Origin: Leishmania infantum JPCM5
Lineage: Eukaryota; Euglenozoa; Kinetoplastea; Trypanosomatida; Trypanosomatidae
Assembly: GCF_000002875.2 (NCBI RefSeq)
Contig: NC_009406.2
Span: 186,001 to 250,000 of the forward strand
Direction of reading: 5' to 3'
DNA: 64,000 nucleotides
A program made the position numbers and the translations under genes. How positions within the stretch are numbered: the stretch's first letter is position 1; every line of letters starts with the position of its first letter. The notes beneath the pieces were generated by a model. It had not been told where the DNA came from, made no database searches, and worked only from the letters and a program-made list of their open reading frames with translations. Of the stretch, positions 28,142 to 38,438 are shown one piece after another.

Positions 28142-28924
28142 CTACACGTCCCCCTCATCCACCTCCGCGTCATCGCTATCATCATCCATGGAAAAGCTCT
28201 GCTCAAGGCTTTCCTCCACCAAGGCGCGTATCTTCTCGTCGTAGGCGCTACGGTTCTCCGTCAGGAGCCGCGCCGCCGCCCCGTTGGCGGCAGAGAGTGG
28301 GTTTGGGTCTGACAGAAGGGACTGAATCGATATCAGCAGCGCCTCTAGGTTAAGCGATGATTGCCAACTGCTCTTCAGTGTGTCCATACAGATGTTGCCG
28401 TCAACGTATACATTGGGATGAAAGACATCCTTGGTGCGGAAGCGGACCTTCGGCGGCGAGAACGGATAGTCGTCGCCGAAGATTAGGTCCAGCTTGAAGA
28501 GGCCGCCCTCCCACGGTGTGTCGCAGGGGCCCGAGATGACGGCGTGCCAGTGGAAGAAGTCACCATCCACAGGCAGCGCGGTGATGTTGGAGCTGGTGCC
28601 CTCGGCCATGTTCTTTTGGAACGTGCGGTAATCCTGCATGAGGCGGCGCTGGGCCGTCGTGTGGTCTCTCAGCCGCTGACCGCCGCCCATCTTCTCCGCG
28701 CCGGCGCTATTGCGGCTCTGCCGAGCAGCCAGGGCCTCGGCGGAGGGCGGCTGAAACCCAGCCCGGTCCGTCGGCGTCGTCGCCTCGCCTACAGCCTGCT
28801 GGGGTTGATCCGTCACTTGCTCGTCCGTGGCGGCGGGGGGCGCCGGGGCGTGGACAGGTGGAGGCTGCGGCGCATCCTCACCGTCGCCGGTGGCAATCCG
28901 AGTCGGGAGACGAGCTGCCTGCAT
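28142..28924 (-). CDS. Ubiquitin-conjugating enzyme E2 with N-terminal extension and acidic tail
   Basis: This 260-residue protein accepts activated ubiquitin, or a ubiquitin-like modifier, from E1 and passes it to substrates. The UBC fold spans about 92-240: SGPCDTPWEGGLFKLDLIF, the DDYPFSPPKVRF loop, the HPN motif (169-171) and the catalytic Cys at about 179 in GNICMDTL, followed by the W-x-SSL-L-E helix region. A 90-residue Pro/Ala/Gln-rich extension precedes the domain. The tail (DDDSDDAEVDEGD) is strongly acidic, recalling Rad6/Cdc34-type tails that contact E1, E3 or basic substrates. The ATG at 28924 is the first good start after a pyrimidine tract; the longer frame begins with translated spacer. 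All catalytic residues are present. Two proteasome ATPase genes flank it in the same unit. Confidence 0.94.
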   Translation of the reverse strand: MQAARLPTRIATGDGEDAPQPPPVHAPAPPAATDEQVTDQPQQAVGEATTPTDRAGFQPPSAEALAARQSRNSAGAEKMGGGQRLRDHTTAQRRLMQDYRTFQKNMAEGTSSNITALPVDGDFFHWHAVISGPCDTPWEGGLFKLDLIFGDDYPFSPPKVRFRTKDVFHPNVYVDGNICMDTLKSSWQSSLNLEALLISIQSLLSDPNPLSAANGAAARLLTENRSAYDEKIRALVEESLEQSFSMDDDSDDAEVDEGDV

Positions 28925-28929
28925 GGCCA

Positions 28930-29005
28930 GCTCGTGCAGGAAACAGGAGGAAAGACGGCGCTCACACCAATAAAGAGACGGTAAAAAAAAAAACGAAAAG
29001 GAGTT
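28930..29005 (-). promoter_or_regulatory. Candidate trans-splicing pyrimidine region for the E2 gene
   Basis: The transcribed strand carries TTTTCGTTTTTTTTTTTACC, then CTCTTTATTGGTGTGAG and TCTTTCCTCCTG, within 80 bases of the E2 ATG. Several AGs follow. The exact acceptor cannot be chosen by eye. Confidence 0.45.
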
Positions 29006-29288
29006 CAAAAGGAAACAATAAAATATGAGCTGAGGAGAGACACGGAAGCGCGCTCACGCGCACGCCAGTCGAGAGAGAGAGAGAGAGACGGTGATTCCGG
29101 CGGCCCCTTCACAATGGAGAGACACGCACCCCTGACACGCCGACGCTCGTAGAGGAGAGATGAGGATAGACGTTGCAAGTGCAACACACGGCGTAATCTT
29201 CCCAGTGGATCCGATGCGTGTTGTGGGTTTGCGTGCTTGAGTCACGCAATAAGGTGAGAAAACACGTCGAGAGTTGGCTGTTCTTTTC

Positions 29289-29319
<31 letters not shown>

Positions 29320-31034
29320 CATGTCGACAAGCGATGGAGGAAAAGATGCAGCACCGCATCGCCAGAAAAGGACGACATAATAACCAGACGACGGCGATGC
29401 CATACATCGTGAAGGAGTGCGGGTACGCGAACGCGTGTATGCATGCGTGTTCGGTGTAACCAGCGAGCGTGCGAGAGCATGCGTGAGAAAGCGGCGAGGA
29501 GCAGGCAATTTGGGAAGGGCAAGTGAAGGAGGAGGTGAGAATGAGTAGCGGAGTGGAGAACTCGCAAGCGCATGCACCGACGCAGCGGCGTATTTCTCCT
29601 GCTGTGCCATCGAACGTAGAGCCCCCGGCGTAGTGGACCGGCTCTGGGAGCTGGCTTTGAGCGCCGTCCCCGGCATCCATCCACCCAGTGGAGCCAGCGT
29701 TGCTCACACACACACAGAGAAAAGTAAAGTTGGCGATTGTGTTTTGCGGTCCGATCGCAAGGCATTCATGTGCGCTCGAAGTGCAGCGACTTTCATGGAG
29801 GAGGAGGGAAGAAGGCATGAGCCACATGTGCCCTCTAGCACACATCACGCCCCACCCACGGCAGTTTGGGCAGCCATCTCACACACTAAGCATCGTGGCT
29901 CCTCCTCCTCGTTAATGGCTGTTCTTTTCCCCCGCTCTCGCTCCCGAATGCGAAAAGGAAAAACACTTTGGGGAAGGGGAGGAGGAGGGGGGGGGGCTTA
30001 TCACACAGCTCATAACGATGGAGCATGTGCGAATAGAGTCACCTGCAAGTACACAGCAAACCAAAGGTACGAGCCGCGTCTCCCACCACATGAGGTCTAG
30101 CCGCCATCATGTTACCCCACATGGCCGCAAGGCACACACACATACATCCACACAGACGCACCGACAGCTCAGGAGACGCATATTCCACGATAAGAACGTG
30201 ACGGAGAGACAAAGACTGAAAAAAGGGGGGAGGGGAAGGGGAGGGAAAGAGAGAGAGCGTCAAGTGAATGCAGCCGGGGGGCGGGTAGGGAATGTGCAAA
30301 CTCAGCGAAGCAAAAAAAAAAGCAAGCAAACCACGCGCGGAATGCATGAAGTGTGAAAAGTGCTCGACAGACATGGTGGGAGAAAAGGGAAGCGAGCGAA
30401 TGCGTCTGTCTCTTGCACGCATCCGTGGACTCGTGCACCTAAGTATGCCAGCATGCGTGTGCACGTGTGTGCGTGAGCAAGAATGTCAAGACGCCACTTT
30501 TATGGAAAGGTTGAGTTTAGGCACAGAGAGGGGCACATATACACGTGCGCATGCGCATGCACATGCATACAATCCTCTTGGCTACATGAGTGGTGCGCTT
30601 CCACGGCCGGCATGTCATCACGCACAGAACAGGAACAAAGAAATGGATCAGCGCCATATCACAGCCCTCTTGTCCTCACAAGCAACACACAAAACGACAA
30701 ACAAGCGCGACAACTGCACCCCTCCCCCTCCCCCGTCTCTGTGAGTGAGCGCACGCATGTGTGGCCGTGTTCCCTTCTCTTCTGCATTCTGTTTCGTCTG
30801 TCTTCCTCGTCTTCCCCCCCCCCCACACACACACACACACCCTCGTTTGACTGGTAATACGCACTGGTGTTGTGCAGCCTGCGACCTCTGCCCGCTCTCT
30901 TCCCCTGCTGTTTCCTTCTCTCCGTCCTGGGACGAAGTGGCGCTTCGCAGTGATCGGTGCACCACGGGGGAGGGGGGAGAGGGACAGACGAAAAACAAAG
31001 GGGCGAGAGAGAAAGTGCGCGTGTGAATGTGCGT
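29006..31034. other. Spacer between the E2 and RPT5 genes
   Basis: A 2 kb region with no supported gene. It has (GT)n at about 29288-29318, a G-run near 29985-29997, and a C-run followed by (CA)n at about 30815-30840. Purine-rich plus-strand sequence dominates 30220-30340. It should hold the RPT5 3' UTR and the upstream leader of the E2 gene. Confidence 0.6.
29288..29318. repeat. (GT)n microsatellite
   Basis: About 15 uninterrupted GT dinucleotides lie in the E2-RPT5 spacer. Alternating purine-pyrimidine DNA of this type can adopt Z form. Confidence 0.85.
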
Positions 31035-32369
31035 TCATGCATAGTAGTTGAGGTTCGTCTTCTTGCGCGCCTGCACCGCGGCCACGCCCTCAACGAAGTC
31101 CTCGTGTGCCACATACGTGCGATCGTGGCGCAGGGCCAGCATGCCAGCCTCGACGCACACAGCCTTGAGCTGCGCGCCGTTCATGTCATCTGTGCATCGT
31201 GCAAGCTCCTTGAAATTCACGTCCTTGTCGAGATTCATGCGGCGCGAGTGGATCTCCAAAATGCTGGCGCGCGCCTCCTCGTCCGGCATTGGGAACTCCA
31301 CCTTGCGGTCTAGGCGGCCACTGCGCAGCAGCGCCGGGTCAAGCACGTCAATGCGATTGGTAGCGGCGATCACCTTCACATCGTCGCTGCTGCCAAAGCC
31401 ATCCAGCTGGGAGAGTAGCTCTAGCATGGTGCGCTGCACCTCGCGGCTGCCGTGCTTGCCCTCGTCCGAGCGCTTCGAGCCGACGGCGTCGAGCTCGTCG
31501 ATAAAAATAATGGAAGGCGCTTTCTTCTTCGCAAGAGCAAACGCGTCGCGCACAATGCGGGCACCGTCGCCGATGAACATCTGCACCAGCTGCGGCCCGG
31601 CAAGGCGCAGGATACATGCGTCCGTCGCTGCCGCACAGGCACGCGCCAGCATCGTCTTTCCCGTACCGGGCGACCCGTACAGCAGTACCCCCTTTGGGGG
31701 CTGGATGCCAATCTTCTCGAACTGCTCCTTGTGCGTGATGGGCATCACGACAGCTTCAATCAGCTCGTTGATTTGCTTATCCAGTCCACCGACATCTGTG
31801 TACTTCTCCTTCGGCTTTTCGTCGATCTCCATCGCCTTGACACGGCTGTCGTAGTCCGGCGGCAGCGTGTCGAGCACTAGGAATGTGTCCTTGTTCACGC
31901 CTACAAGATCCTCCGGCGACAGCCGCTCCGCGTCAACGAGGCCGGCGACCGGCAGGAACACGGTGTACCGATTCGTCGTCTTTACCACGGCGCTTTTCTG
32001 CTTCCGCTCCGGCTTCTTGCGGCCGACGGCCAGCTCCTCTGCCTCGTCCTCGTCGTCGCTCAAGTCAAGCACTTCGGCAATGCTCGCGACGAGGTAAGGC
32101 AGGCGGTTGTTCTCCTTGACACGCTTTTTGCCCATCTCCACGTCCCGCTTGAGGGAGATCAACTCCTGCTTCGAGCGGTTCTCGAAGCTACGGAGTGTCT
32201 GCGTCTCCTGGTGCAGGTTGCGCGCGCGTGTGCGCAGCTGGTCGTTCGTGAGGGTGTCAAGCTCATTCAGCTCCGCCTCGGTGATGTTCTGCAGCTTGCG
32301 CTTGTCGGCGGCCTCTTCCTGCGCTTGCGCGTAGGCGCGCGCCTCCGCTACCTCCTTCGCGGACGGCAT
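31035..32369 (-). CDS. RPT5: 26S proteasome regulatory particle ATPase subunit Rpt5
   Basis: This 444-residue AAA+ ATPase is a base subunit of the 19S proteasome. An N-terminal coiled coil (about 1-85) precedes the OB domain, with an acidic insertion ([12 protein letters not shown]) near 102-113. The AAA module has Walker A GSPGTGKT (232-239), pore loop MFIG (264-267), Walker B IIFIDELD (287-294) and arginine fingers in RSGRLDR. GGLDKQI, the [14 protein letters not shown] block and the C-terminal NLNYYA identify Rpt5; this tail is the HbYX-type anchor that opens the 20S gate. One oddity: the usual GPPGTGKT reads GSPGTGKT (codon TCG). Catalytic Lys, Thr, Asp and Glu are intact, so function is expected. 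Confidence 0.97.
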   Translation of the reverse strand: MPSAKEVAEARAYAQAQEEAADKRKLQNITEAELNELDTLTNDQLRTRARNLHQETQTLRSFENRSKQELISLKRDVEMGKKRVKENNRLPYLVASIAEVLDLSDDEDEAEELAVGRKKPERKQKSAVVKTTNRYTVFLPVAGLVDAERLSPEDLVGVNKDTFLVLDTLPPDYDSRVKAMEIDEKPKEKYTDVGGLDKQINELIEAVVMPITHKEQFEKIGIQPPKGVLLYGSPGTGKTMLARACAAATDACILRLAGPQLVQMFIGDGARIVRDAFALAKKKAPSIIFIDELDAVGSKRSDEGKHGSREVQRTMLELLSQLDGFGSSDDVKVIAATNRIDVLDPALLRSGRLDRKVEFPMPDEEARASILEIHSRRMNLDKDVNFKELARCTDDMNGAQLKAVCVEAGMLALRHDRTYVAHEDFVEGVAAVQARKKTNLNYYA

Positions 32370-34141
32370 GACTTGTTCCTAAACGACAGAAATGCCGTGT
32401 AACGAGGCAAGTTGCTCGTGCAGCCGTGCACACACACACACACTCTTTTCCTCACGCGAATCTCGGACAAGTCCGTCGAGGGACTCGAGTCGTCTTCCGT
32501 GCTCACGTGTGCGAGGAGAGCGTGAGCAGATTGGGAACACAGAATGGGCCGAGAACCCAGCACACTCGTCAGCGCAAACAAAAATGCGCAGCGCGGCAAG
32601 TAGCAGTGTGTGTATATAGGCGCCGCCGTGATGATACCTGCAAGGGGGAGGGGGAGGGGGGAGCCGATGCGTCGTCGAAATGAATAGATACAATGAGCGG
32701 AGTGTGTGGGGTGCACGTACTTGCTCCTTTTCCTTCTCTGCTTGCTCTGCGCTTGTCCTTCCCGTTTTCGAAAGAAAAATAAATCACAGCGAAGCGGGCC
32801 CGTTGTGCGCAGCGGCTGTGGTGGTGGTGCGTGGTGCGTGGTGCGTGTTGGTTGCTGTTGATTGCTGGTGGTGGTGTGCGTTTCAGGTAGGGGGACGGAG
32901 GGGAAGGAGAGCGAAACGTCGAGCGGCAACGCGTGGCGCCCAAAGACCCACACCGGAGGGAGAGGGGGGGGGAGTGTGAGCGAGGATTCGGGAAAGGAGA
33001 GGCCACCGCAGCCGCAGCAGCGAAGGCGCGCGAGTATGTCGGCAGATGTGAAGCGTGAAGGGAAGCAGGGAAAGGGGGAGCGGAGAGGAGACACGGCGCA
33101 TTGTTTAGACAGCGTAAAGCAGACGGGTGAGAGAGAAAGAGCGAGAGGGGCACCCAATGCACGCAGCGCTTGCGGTCGCGGTGTTTGCAGCCGCTTCCTG
33201 GAAAACGAAAGGTGTTCGCCGAGGCACGAAACGCTGCACTGCGTGCTTTGATTGGCGGACCCTCGTGCGGTCGGCATACTCGGACATCTGCCCCGGATGG
33301 CCACCGACATAACCGACACATCGGAAGGCATGAAAAGCGCCATTAGAGACGACGGTGAAACGGTTTTGAAACGCCCGTAATCAGAAACGCAACGAACGAC
33401 GCAACGCGAAAAGTGCGAGGGAGAAATGTGGCACGGCCACCACCACCGCACCCCGCCCCACCTTACAAAGCCCTGTGAAGAAGAACGCCGGAGGAGGAGG
33501 GGGGGAGATGGGCACACTGCACAGAGAAGAGGTGGTGCAGGAAAGAGAAGGGAACTCGGGTAAGAGGTGGTGTAAGCGCGCTCTGCCTCTATCCCCTCCT
33601 TTCCCGGACACGCATGGAGCGGCCGCCCATTTTTTCCTTGCCGTTTTCGTCGTCTCTTCGCCTGCGCATGCCGCTGTGCATCGCACCAGCAGAGTGCATA
33701 CATGCGTACACATACAGACAAAGAAAAGGGGAATGGTGAGGTGAAAAGATGACGGTGCTTCGTCTGCGCGCCTGTACACGGACCACCCCCGGTATCGCGC
33801 AGGCCGTCCCCACTCACGCAGGCACAGAACACACGCACATAGATACGCCGACGTGGACAGCAGAAAAAGTCAGAGACACACAACGAAGAACCGACGGCTG
33901 TTGTTTGGTGCTTCTCTGCTCCCTATTCCTTGTCGCGAAAGCCAACAAGGAGCGCCGGAGACGAGGAGGAGGAGGGGATGAGCCGCACAGGTCGAAGTGA
34001 AAGGTGGGAGTGGGCCAACTACCGATAAGGGCAAACGACAAGGGGGTGCGCGCACATCGACATCAATGCACGCACACCTATGCTGTCCCGTTGAGGTGGC
34101 ACGCACGCTTTAAAGTGGGGCGAGCGTACGCCCTCGCTCGC
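32370..34141. other. Spacer downstream of the 1145-residue protein gene and upstream of RPT5
   Basis: No gene is accepted. The region is rich in plus-strand purines (about 32640-32670, 32880-33090, 33480-33550), which create long false minus-strand frames of Pro/Ser/Leu-rich sequence, including one of 511 codons. It should hold the 3' UTR of the 34.5-37.9 kb gene and the RPT5 leader. Confidence 0.6.
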
Positions 34142-34477
34142 TTACATGGTCATGCACTTCGCGAGGATCGCGTGTCGCTGCGACCTTCGAGAGACGGGGA
34201 ACGAGGACGGGTTTTCTGAGGTGGCGTGCCGGCCGAGTTGTGGCGTGCCCCGCCTTCCCCGGAGTTCGATGTTGCCGCCTTCGTCAGCACTGGCATAGTA
34301 TTTTACGCAGGTGGCAGCGGCGAGCTCTTTCTGCCTGATCGACAGGCCAGGCCAGCGCGGTAGCCGAGAAGGAAGTAGTCCGCCCACGATAGCTGTATTC
34401 AGGATGAGAACCGCCGCAGACGCTAGCGTCCTGTATGCAAAATGAGCCGGGTTGTGTCGCGAAGAGCAGCGTTCCCT
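34142..34477 (-). other. In-frame open extension directly after the UGA stop of the 1145-residue protein
   Basis: After the TGA at 34480-34478 the same frame continues for 111 sense codons to a TAA at 34144-34142. The translation is of ordinary complexity, with segments such as LAAATCVKYYASADEGGNIE and RGTPQLGRHATSENP, unlike the translated repeats common in spacers here. There is no ATG in the first 100 codons, so a separate gene is unlikely. Possibilities are stop-codon readthrough, a recent premature stop or sequencing error, or chance. Readthrough is inference only. Confidence 0.4.
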
Positions 34478-37400
34478 TCACCGCTCTACCGGAGATGCGT
34501 GCCGGCGCCAGTGCGACGACTTACGCCTATCCCGAGGTGGCTGCACTTCCTCGGCGCTTACAATGGAGGCTGGTTCTGAGCGGCGGCGGCTGTTGTCTAC
34601 AGAGCCGACCTCGCGCGGGTCTTCGATAATAGGGGGCCCAGATGCAGCCTGCCCCAAGTTCGCGGGGGACGACTGAGTCTCCGCGGAGAGGTTCGCGCGT
34701 GCTTCCAAAGTCACAAATCCGCCAGTACCCCCTCCGTTGGAGCTGCTTACGTCCGTGCCTACCGTAAGCAGCTCATAGTCGTCCTTTAAGGTGGCAAGCG
34801 TGCTGCCTTGAGCGCCTGCCATCTCCCTCCACGCGAGAGCCGTAGATGCAGCGGAGGTGCTGGCCGCCGCTGCAGAGGAAGACGCGGATGAGGAAGGAAT
34901 CAAGATGTGGGGACCCATCCGGCCACCGTTCCGTTGCTGCCGCTGTTGGCCTGGCCACTGAAACGACGGAATCGTAGGATGGTTCTGGCGACTGCCACCG
35001 CTGATGCTGCTCAGACGGCGTTGATCGGCGTCCGTCATGTGCCCTTCCGCGCCAGCCGGGCTTGACATGTTCGGCAGCGGGGACACCAGCACGGCATCAC
35101 TCGCGTTGTCCTCGTCGCCCAGGGAACCAGTGATAATTAGGTTGGTATGGAAGCTGTTGAAGTACTCGCCGGGGCGGCTCAAGGTGTGGGAAGGCGCCGC
35201 ACGCGGGCCGGCCGCTGTGGTGGCAACAGAAGGCTCGCCGCTCACACTCGACGGTGGCGCGGCCGCCGCAGGGGTGCTGCTACCAGCCACTTTGCCCGTC
35301 GTGACGGCCAGCATGCTGTACGTCGGGGGAGACAGAAGCGAAGCGGTCGGCGGCGACTGTGGGCGACCAAATTCAGTCGTCACAGCCGCCATCGTCGCTA
35401 GCAGATGCGGCGGGGTGCTCGGCACCGGTTCACACTGCGGCGCAGCCAGAGTGGCGCCGCTGGATGGTGTCTTGTCACCGTTGACGGGGGCAAACGGGCC
35501 GGTTTCCTCGACAAACGTCACGGCCGTGTGCGGGCTCTCGCCGCGGCGGGGTCTGACCTTGTCGGTCCATCTACGCGTCGGTTTCGTAGAAGAAGCCTTC
35601 ATGGAGATGGGCAGCGCAGCCTTCTTGCTGGTCGTGTGCGAGGACACGCTGTCGGTGACCTTCACCGATTTGTTCGCTGCAACCGCGCCGCCGTCGCCGC
35701 CTGGCGCACCGAACGCTGCGACAGACTCGAGGTACGCTCTAAGAGGACTTTCAATGGCCCACGCCAGGAGGCCGTAATCGTCCCAGTCTATCACGACAGC
35801 GTTGTGTCCAGCACGGTCGCCGCCGCCGGCATCAGCGGTGCAGTTCGTTACAGAATCCGTGGCACCGAAGCCAGTGCCGCCAGGCGCCTCGAGGGAAGAA
35901 GCCGTCGAATCTGTGCAGCGGCGATCAGATACAGCTTGTGCCTGATTGCTCGCAGTTGCACCCGCAACCGGCGCGGTGGCGGCCCCGTGTCCGCGTGGTG
36001 TGATGCGACTTCGAAAGTTGAACCGTTTGGTGTTCGGCTTCGCACTTGAATGGGGCGTCGGTACCGAAGATGGTGCACTGGAGAGCTGCTTCGCCTTTAT
36101 CCATACCATGCTCGGGTAGAGGCCGCCTTCGTTGTCACGGGTGTCGCCCTCCCTGACGTCCCTCCCGAGCAAGATGTCAGGCCTCGGGTTGGCAGACCCG
36201 AGAAAGCGAGTGCCCTGTTCCTGTAGCCGTGAGTCCTTGCCGCCGTCCCGCGTATCACCCCGGCATTTTGCATCGCCGACGCCGCTGTTGCTCGCCGGCG
36301 TGCTCTTGGCCGTGGCCACCGACGGCATCATAGGACTCATATCTCTCCTGGGTAGGAGTACGTACTCCGCTAACGCTGCATGGTCGCCGCTGAGCTCTGT
36401 GCTCGTCTTCTCTGGTGGTGAAGAATTCCACGAAACCGGCAGCGTCGGCCTTCGCCGCGTATCTCGGTTGTTGTTGTTATTGCCGTTGTGAGTGGCGCCT
36501 TGATGTTGGTGCTGCAACTCCGTCGTGACTTTGCTTGCCTGAAACGCATCCATGGGGTGCATGGGAGGCGCGTCACTAGACACCAGCACAACCGCATTCG
36601 GCGAGCGTGACGCGGTCGGGTGGGTGTGCGTCTCGTACAGCGCCTCGTCCACCGTCGTGAAGAAGGAGCCCTGGTGGCGGTTGCTGAACGGGCCACGCTG
36701 CAGTCCACCGCCGCCGCTGGCTGTCGTAATTGTGTGGCTGCTCGAGTCTCGGTGCGTCCCTGCAGCAGCCGAGTTCGTCGCATCAGTCCTTCTTTCGCGG
36801 CTGCAGGACGCCGCCACGCGCGCGCCGCCGTTCGCAGCGCCAGCCGAGGCGCCGCTGAGCGTCATGGACGGCGCTGCCACATCATCCCGACGGGACGCAG
36901 ATGCGCTGTCGTGGTGGAAGCCGGCCATGTCGTACGAGCCATCGTCCTCGTGGAAGAAGGTGTGAAAGATTGATGGAGCTGCCTCGGCAGCCGTCATAAG
37001 CCTGGTCCGCCCGACGACAGGGGTGGCGAGTAGCGAGGGGTTCTGTTGCGGCACCCTGACAAAGACGGACGGGCCGACCTCGATGCCGTAGGAGGGGGCC
37101 GATGGCTGCTGCGGACACCCTCCGCCGCCCAGCAGTCCCCCTACCTGTGTGGAGCCGTGGGAAAACGGCCCCATCGACGCCCTCTGCTGCTCGTAGTACG
37201 AGCTGCTGTCGGTGGAACCACCGCTCGTCCTGGTGCGGTCAGTGTCGCTGCTGCTGTTGCTGCTGCCCGTTGCCGCGCTGCTTGATTCGTCGTCGTCGCC
37301 GTCGCCGCCGCTGCAGCCGAGGTGATGCGTGGACGACACAAACAAGCTTCCGACCTCGAACGGGAAGCAACTGCGCCCCCGCACCGAAACAAACGACCCT

Positions 37401-37915
37401 ATGCTCAGCTGCGGGGGCGAGTCACTGTGGTTCCCGTTGTGGCCGTCGACCGGCCAGCATTCGCGCGGGCCAACGTTGAGAGTCGTGTGCTGCTTCCTAG
37501 CCGCGTCGCAGCTGCACGGGGTGACGCTGTCACCCGTGTCACCACCGCCGTTCGCTTTCCGATTCACACAAGAACGGCGATTGCCTTCATTAGCGTTGCG
37601 GCTGTCGCTGACCCGCGCGGCCTCGTAACTGCAGGGGTAGTTACATCCAGCCGACGGTGGCGTCATCTGATGCGCAAAGAGCGGCGACGCGCCACGAGCC
37701 ATCGGAGGCAGGTGCATTGCCGGACTGAGCGTTGGGGGGTTGTCAGCGATGCGCGCGGCAGGCGCGCGGGCTTCCGCCTCTACGCTCGACGGCGTTCGCA
37801 TCAGGTTGATGTCGTCATCCTCGTCACTCCACTCCGGCGACTCGAGAATGGGAACTTCAGGAAGAACAAAATCGCTGCCGCGCCGGGGCCGCGGTTGCTG
37901 CACGGGTTGCGTCAT
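34478..37915 (-). CDS. Large low-complexity hypothetical protein
   Basis: This 1145-residue protein is not recognised. It is rich in Ser, Ala, Gly, Thr, Asn and His, with runs such as HNGNNNN, AAASTSAASTALAW and SSSNSSSDTD. No enzymatic motif, membrane span or zinc finger is apparent. More ordered parts include an N-terminal acidic-hydrophobic segment (FVLPEVPILESPEWSDEDDD), a block near VVIDWDDYGLLAWAIESPLR, and SLLATPVVGRTRLMTAAEAA. Long predicted disorder suggests a scaffold or regulatory protein with many possible phosphosites. The ATG at 37915 follows a short upstream open stretch that is probably leader. Continuous GC-rich codon use over 3.4 kb strongly supports coding. The frame stays open after the stop (see 34142-34477). 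Confidence 0.85.
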   Translation of the reverse strand: MTQPVQQPRPRRGSDFVLPEVPILESPEWSDEDDDINLMRTPSSVEAEARAPAARIADNPPTLSPAMHLPPMARGASPLFAHQMTPPSAGCNYPCSYEAARVSDSRNANEGNRRSCVNRKANGGGDTGDSVTPCSCDAARKQHTTLNVGPRECWPVDGHNGNHSDSPPQLSIGSFVSVRGRSCFPFEVGSLFVSSTHHLGCSGGDGDDDESSSAATGSSNSSSDTDRTRTSGGSTDSSSYYEQQRASMGPFSHGSTQVGGLLGGGGCPQQPSAPSYGIEVGPSVFVRVPQQNPSLLATPVVGRTRLMTAAEAAPSIFHTFFHEDDGSYDMAGFHHDSASASRRDDVAAPSMTLSGASAGAANGGARVAASCSRERRTDATNSAAAGTHRDSSSHTITTASGGGGLQRGPFSNRHQGSFFTTVDEALYETHTHPTASRSPNAVVLVSSDAPPMHPMDAFQASKVTTELQHQHQGATHNGNNNNNRDTRRRPTLPVSWNSSPPEKTSTELSGDHAALAEYVLLPRRDMSPMMPSVATAKSTPASNSGVGDAKCRGDTRDGGKDSRLQEQGTRFLGSANPRPDILLGRDVREGDTRDNEGGLYPSMVWIKAKQLSSAPSSVPTPHSSAKPNTKRFNFRSRITPRGHGAATAPVAGATASNQAQAVSDRRCTDSTASSLEAPGGTGFGATDSVTNCTADAGGGDRAGHNAVVIDWDDYGLLAWAIESPLRAYLESVAAFGAPGGDGGAVAANKSVKVTDSVSSHTTSKKAALPISMKASSTKPTRRWTDKVRPRRGESPHTAVTFVEETGPFAPVNGDKTPSSGATLAAPQCEPVPSTPPHLLATMAAVTTEFGRPQSPPTASLLSPPTYSMLAVTTGKVAGSSTPAAAAPPSSVSGEPSVATTAAGPRAAPSHTLSRPGEYFNSFHTNLIITGSLGDEDNASDAVLVSPLPNMSSPAGAEGHMTDADQRRLSSISGGSRQNHPTIPSFQWPGQQRQQRNGGRMGPHILIPSSSASSSAAAASTSAASTALAWREMAGAQGSTLATLKDDYELLTVGTDVSSSNGGGTGGFVTLEARANLSAETQSSPANLGQAASGPPIIEDPREVGSVDNSRRRSEPASIVSAEEVQPPRDRRKSSHWRRHASPVER

Positions 37916-38407
37916 GATGGAGCTTTTCCCTTTCCCTCGATGGAGCGCTGGGTGCACAGATGCAGCGGGGCCCTTCTGCTTTGTGTCCGGTTGAGCTCAC
38001 CGACGCTCGCCCAGGCCCCCCCTCCTCCTCCCCGGCGTGGCACACTCGTACAACGGTGAAGGGCAACCGACGGCAGACCGAGAAAGAAGTAATCAGCACC
38101 ACATCAATAGAGCTGACGTGGTGGAAAAGAACAGCGCACCGGTTGAAGGTGAGGGGCCGCAGCCGCTTGTGACAGAGAACCGACACACACACGCACACAC
38201 ACAAAGACGAATTCTGCGGAAGGCAACTGGGTGCGCAACAACAACGCCAACGACGGAAAGGGCGGAAGGGGACGAAGGAAGGCAAGGAGGAGGGCGAGCA
38301 ACACAAAAGGGAGAGGAAGAGGGAGAGGGGGGCAAAGCAATACAGTGAATGAGGAAGGGAGAGGTCGAACCGTCGGTATCGTCGAGACAACCAAAATATA
38401 TTATGCG

Positions 38408-38438
38408 TGCGTGTTTGTGTGTGTGTGTGTGTGTGTGT
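38408..38438. repeat. (GT)n microsatellite
   Basis: A GT dinucleotide run with one or two interruptions lies upstream of the 1145-residue gene. Confidence 0.8.

Noticed and set aside
26956..28206. 416-codon minus-strand open frame
   Set aside because: It overlaps the 3' end of the E2 gene and consists of Cys/Val/Ser/Leu/Pro runs from CA and pyrimidine repeats.
29054..29848. 264-codon minus-strand frame between E2 and RPT5
   Set aside because: It reads through a (GT)n run as His-Thr repeats and has no recognisable fold.
32348..33883. 511-codon minus-strand open frame upstream of RPT5
   Set aside because: It overlaps the RPT5 start region, is a Ser/Pro/Leu/Cys-rich translation of purine/pyrimidine tracts, and lacks any domain.
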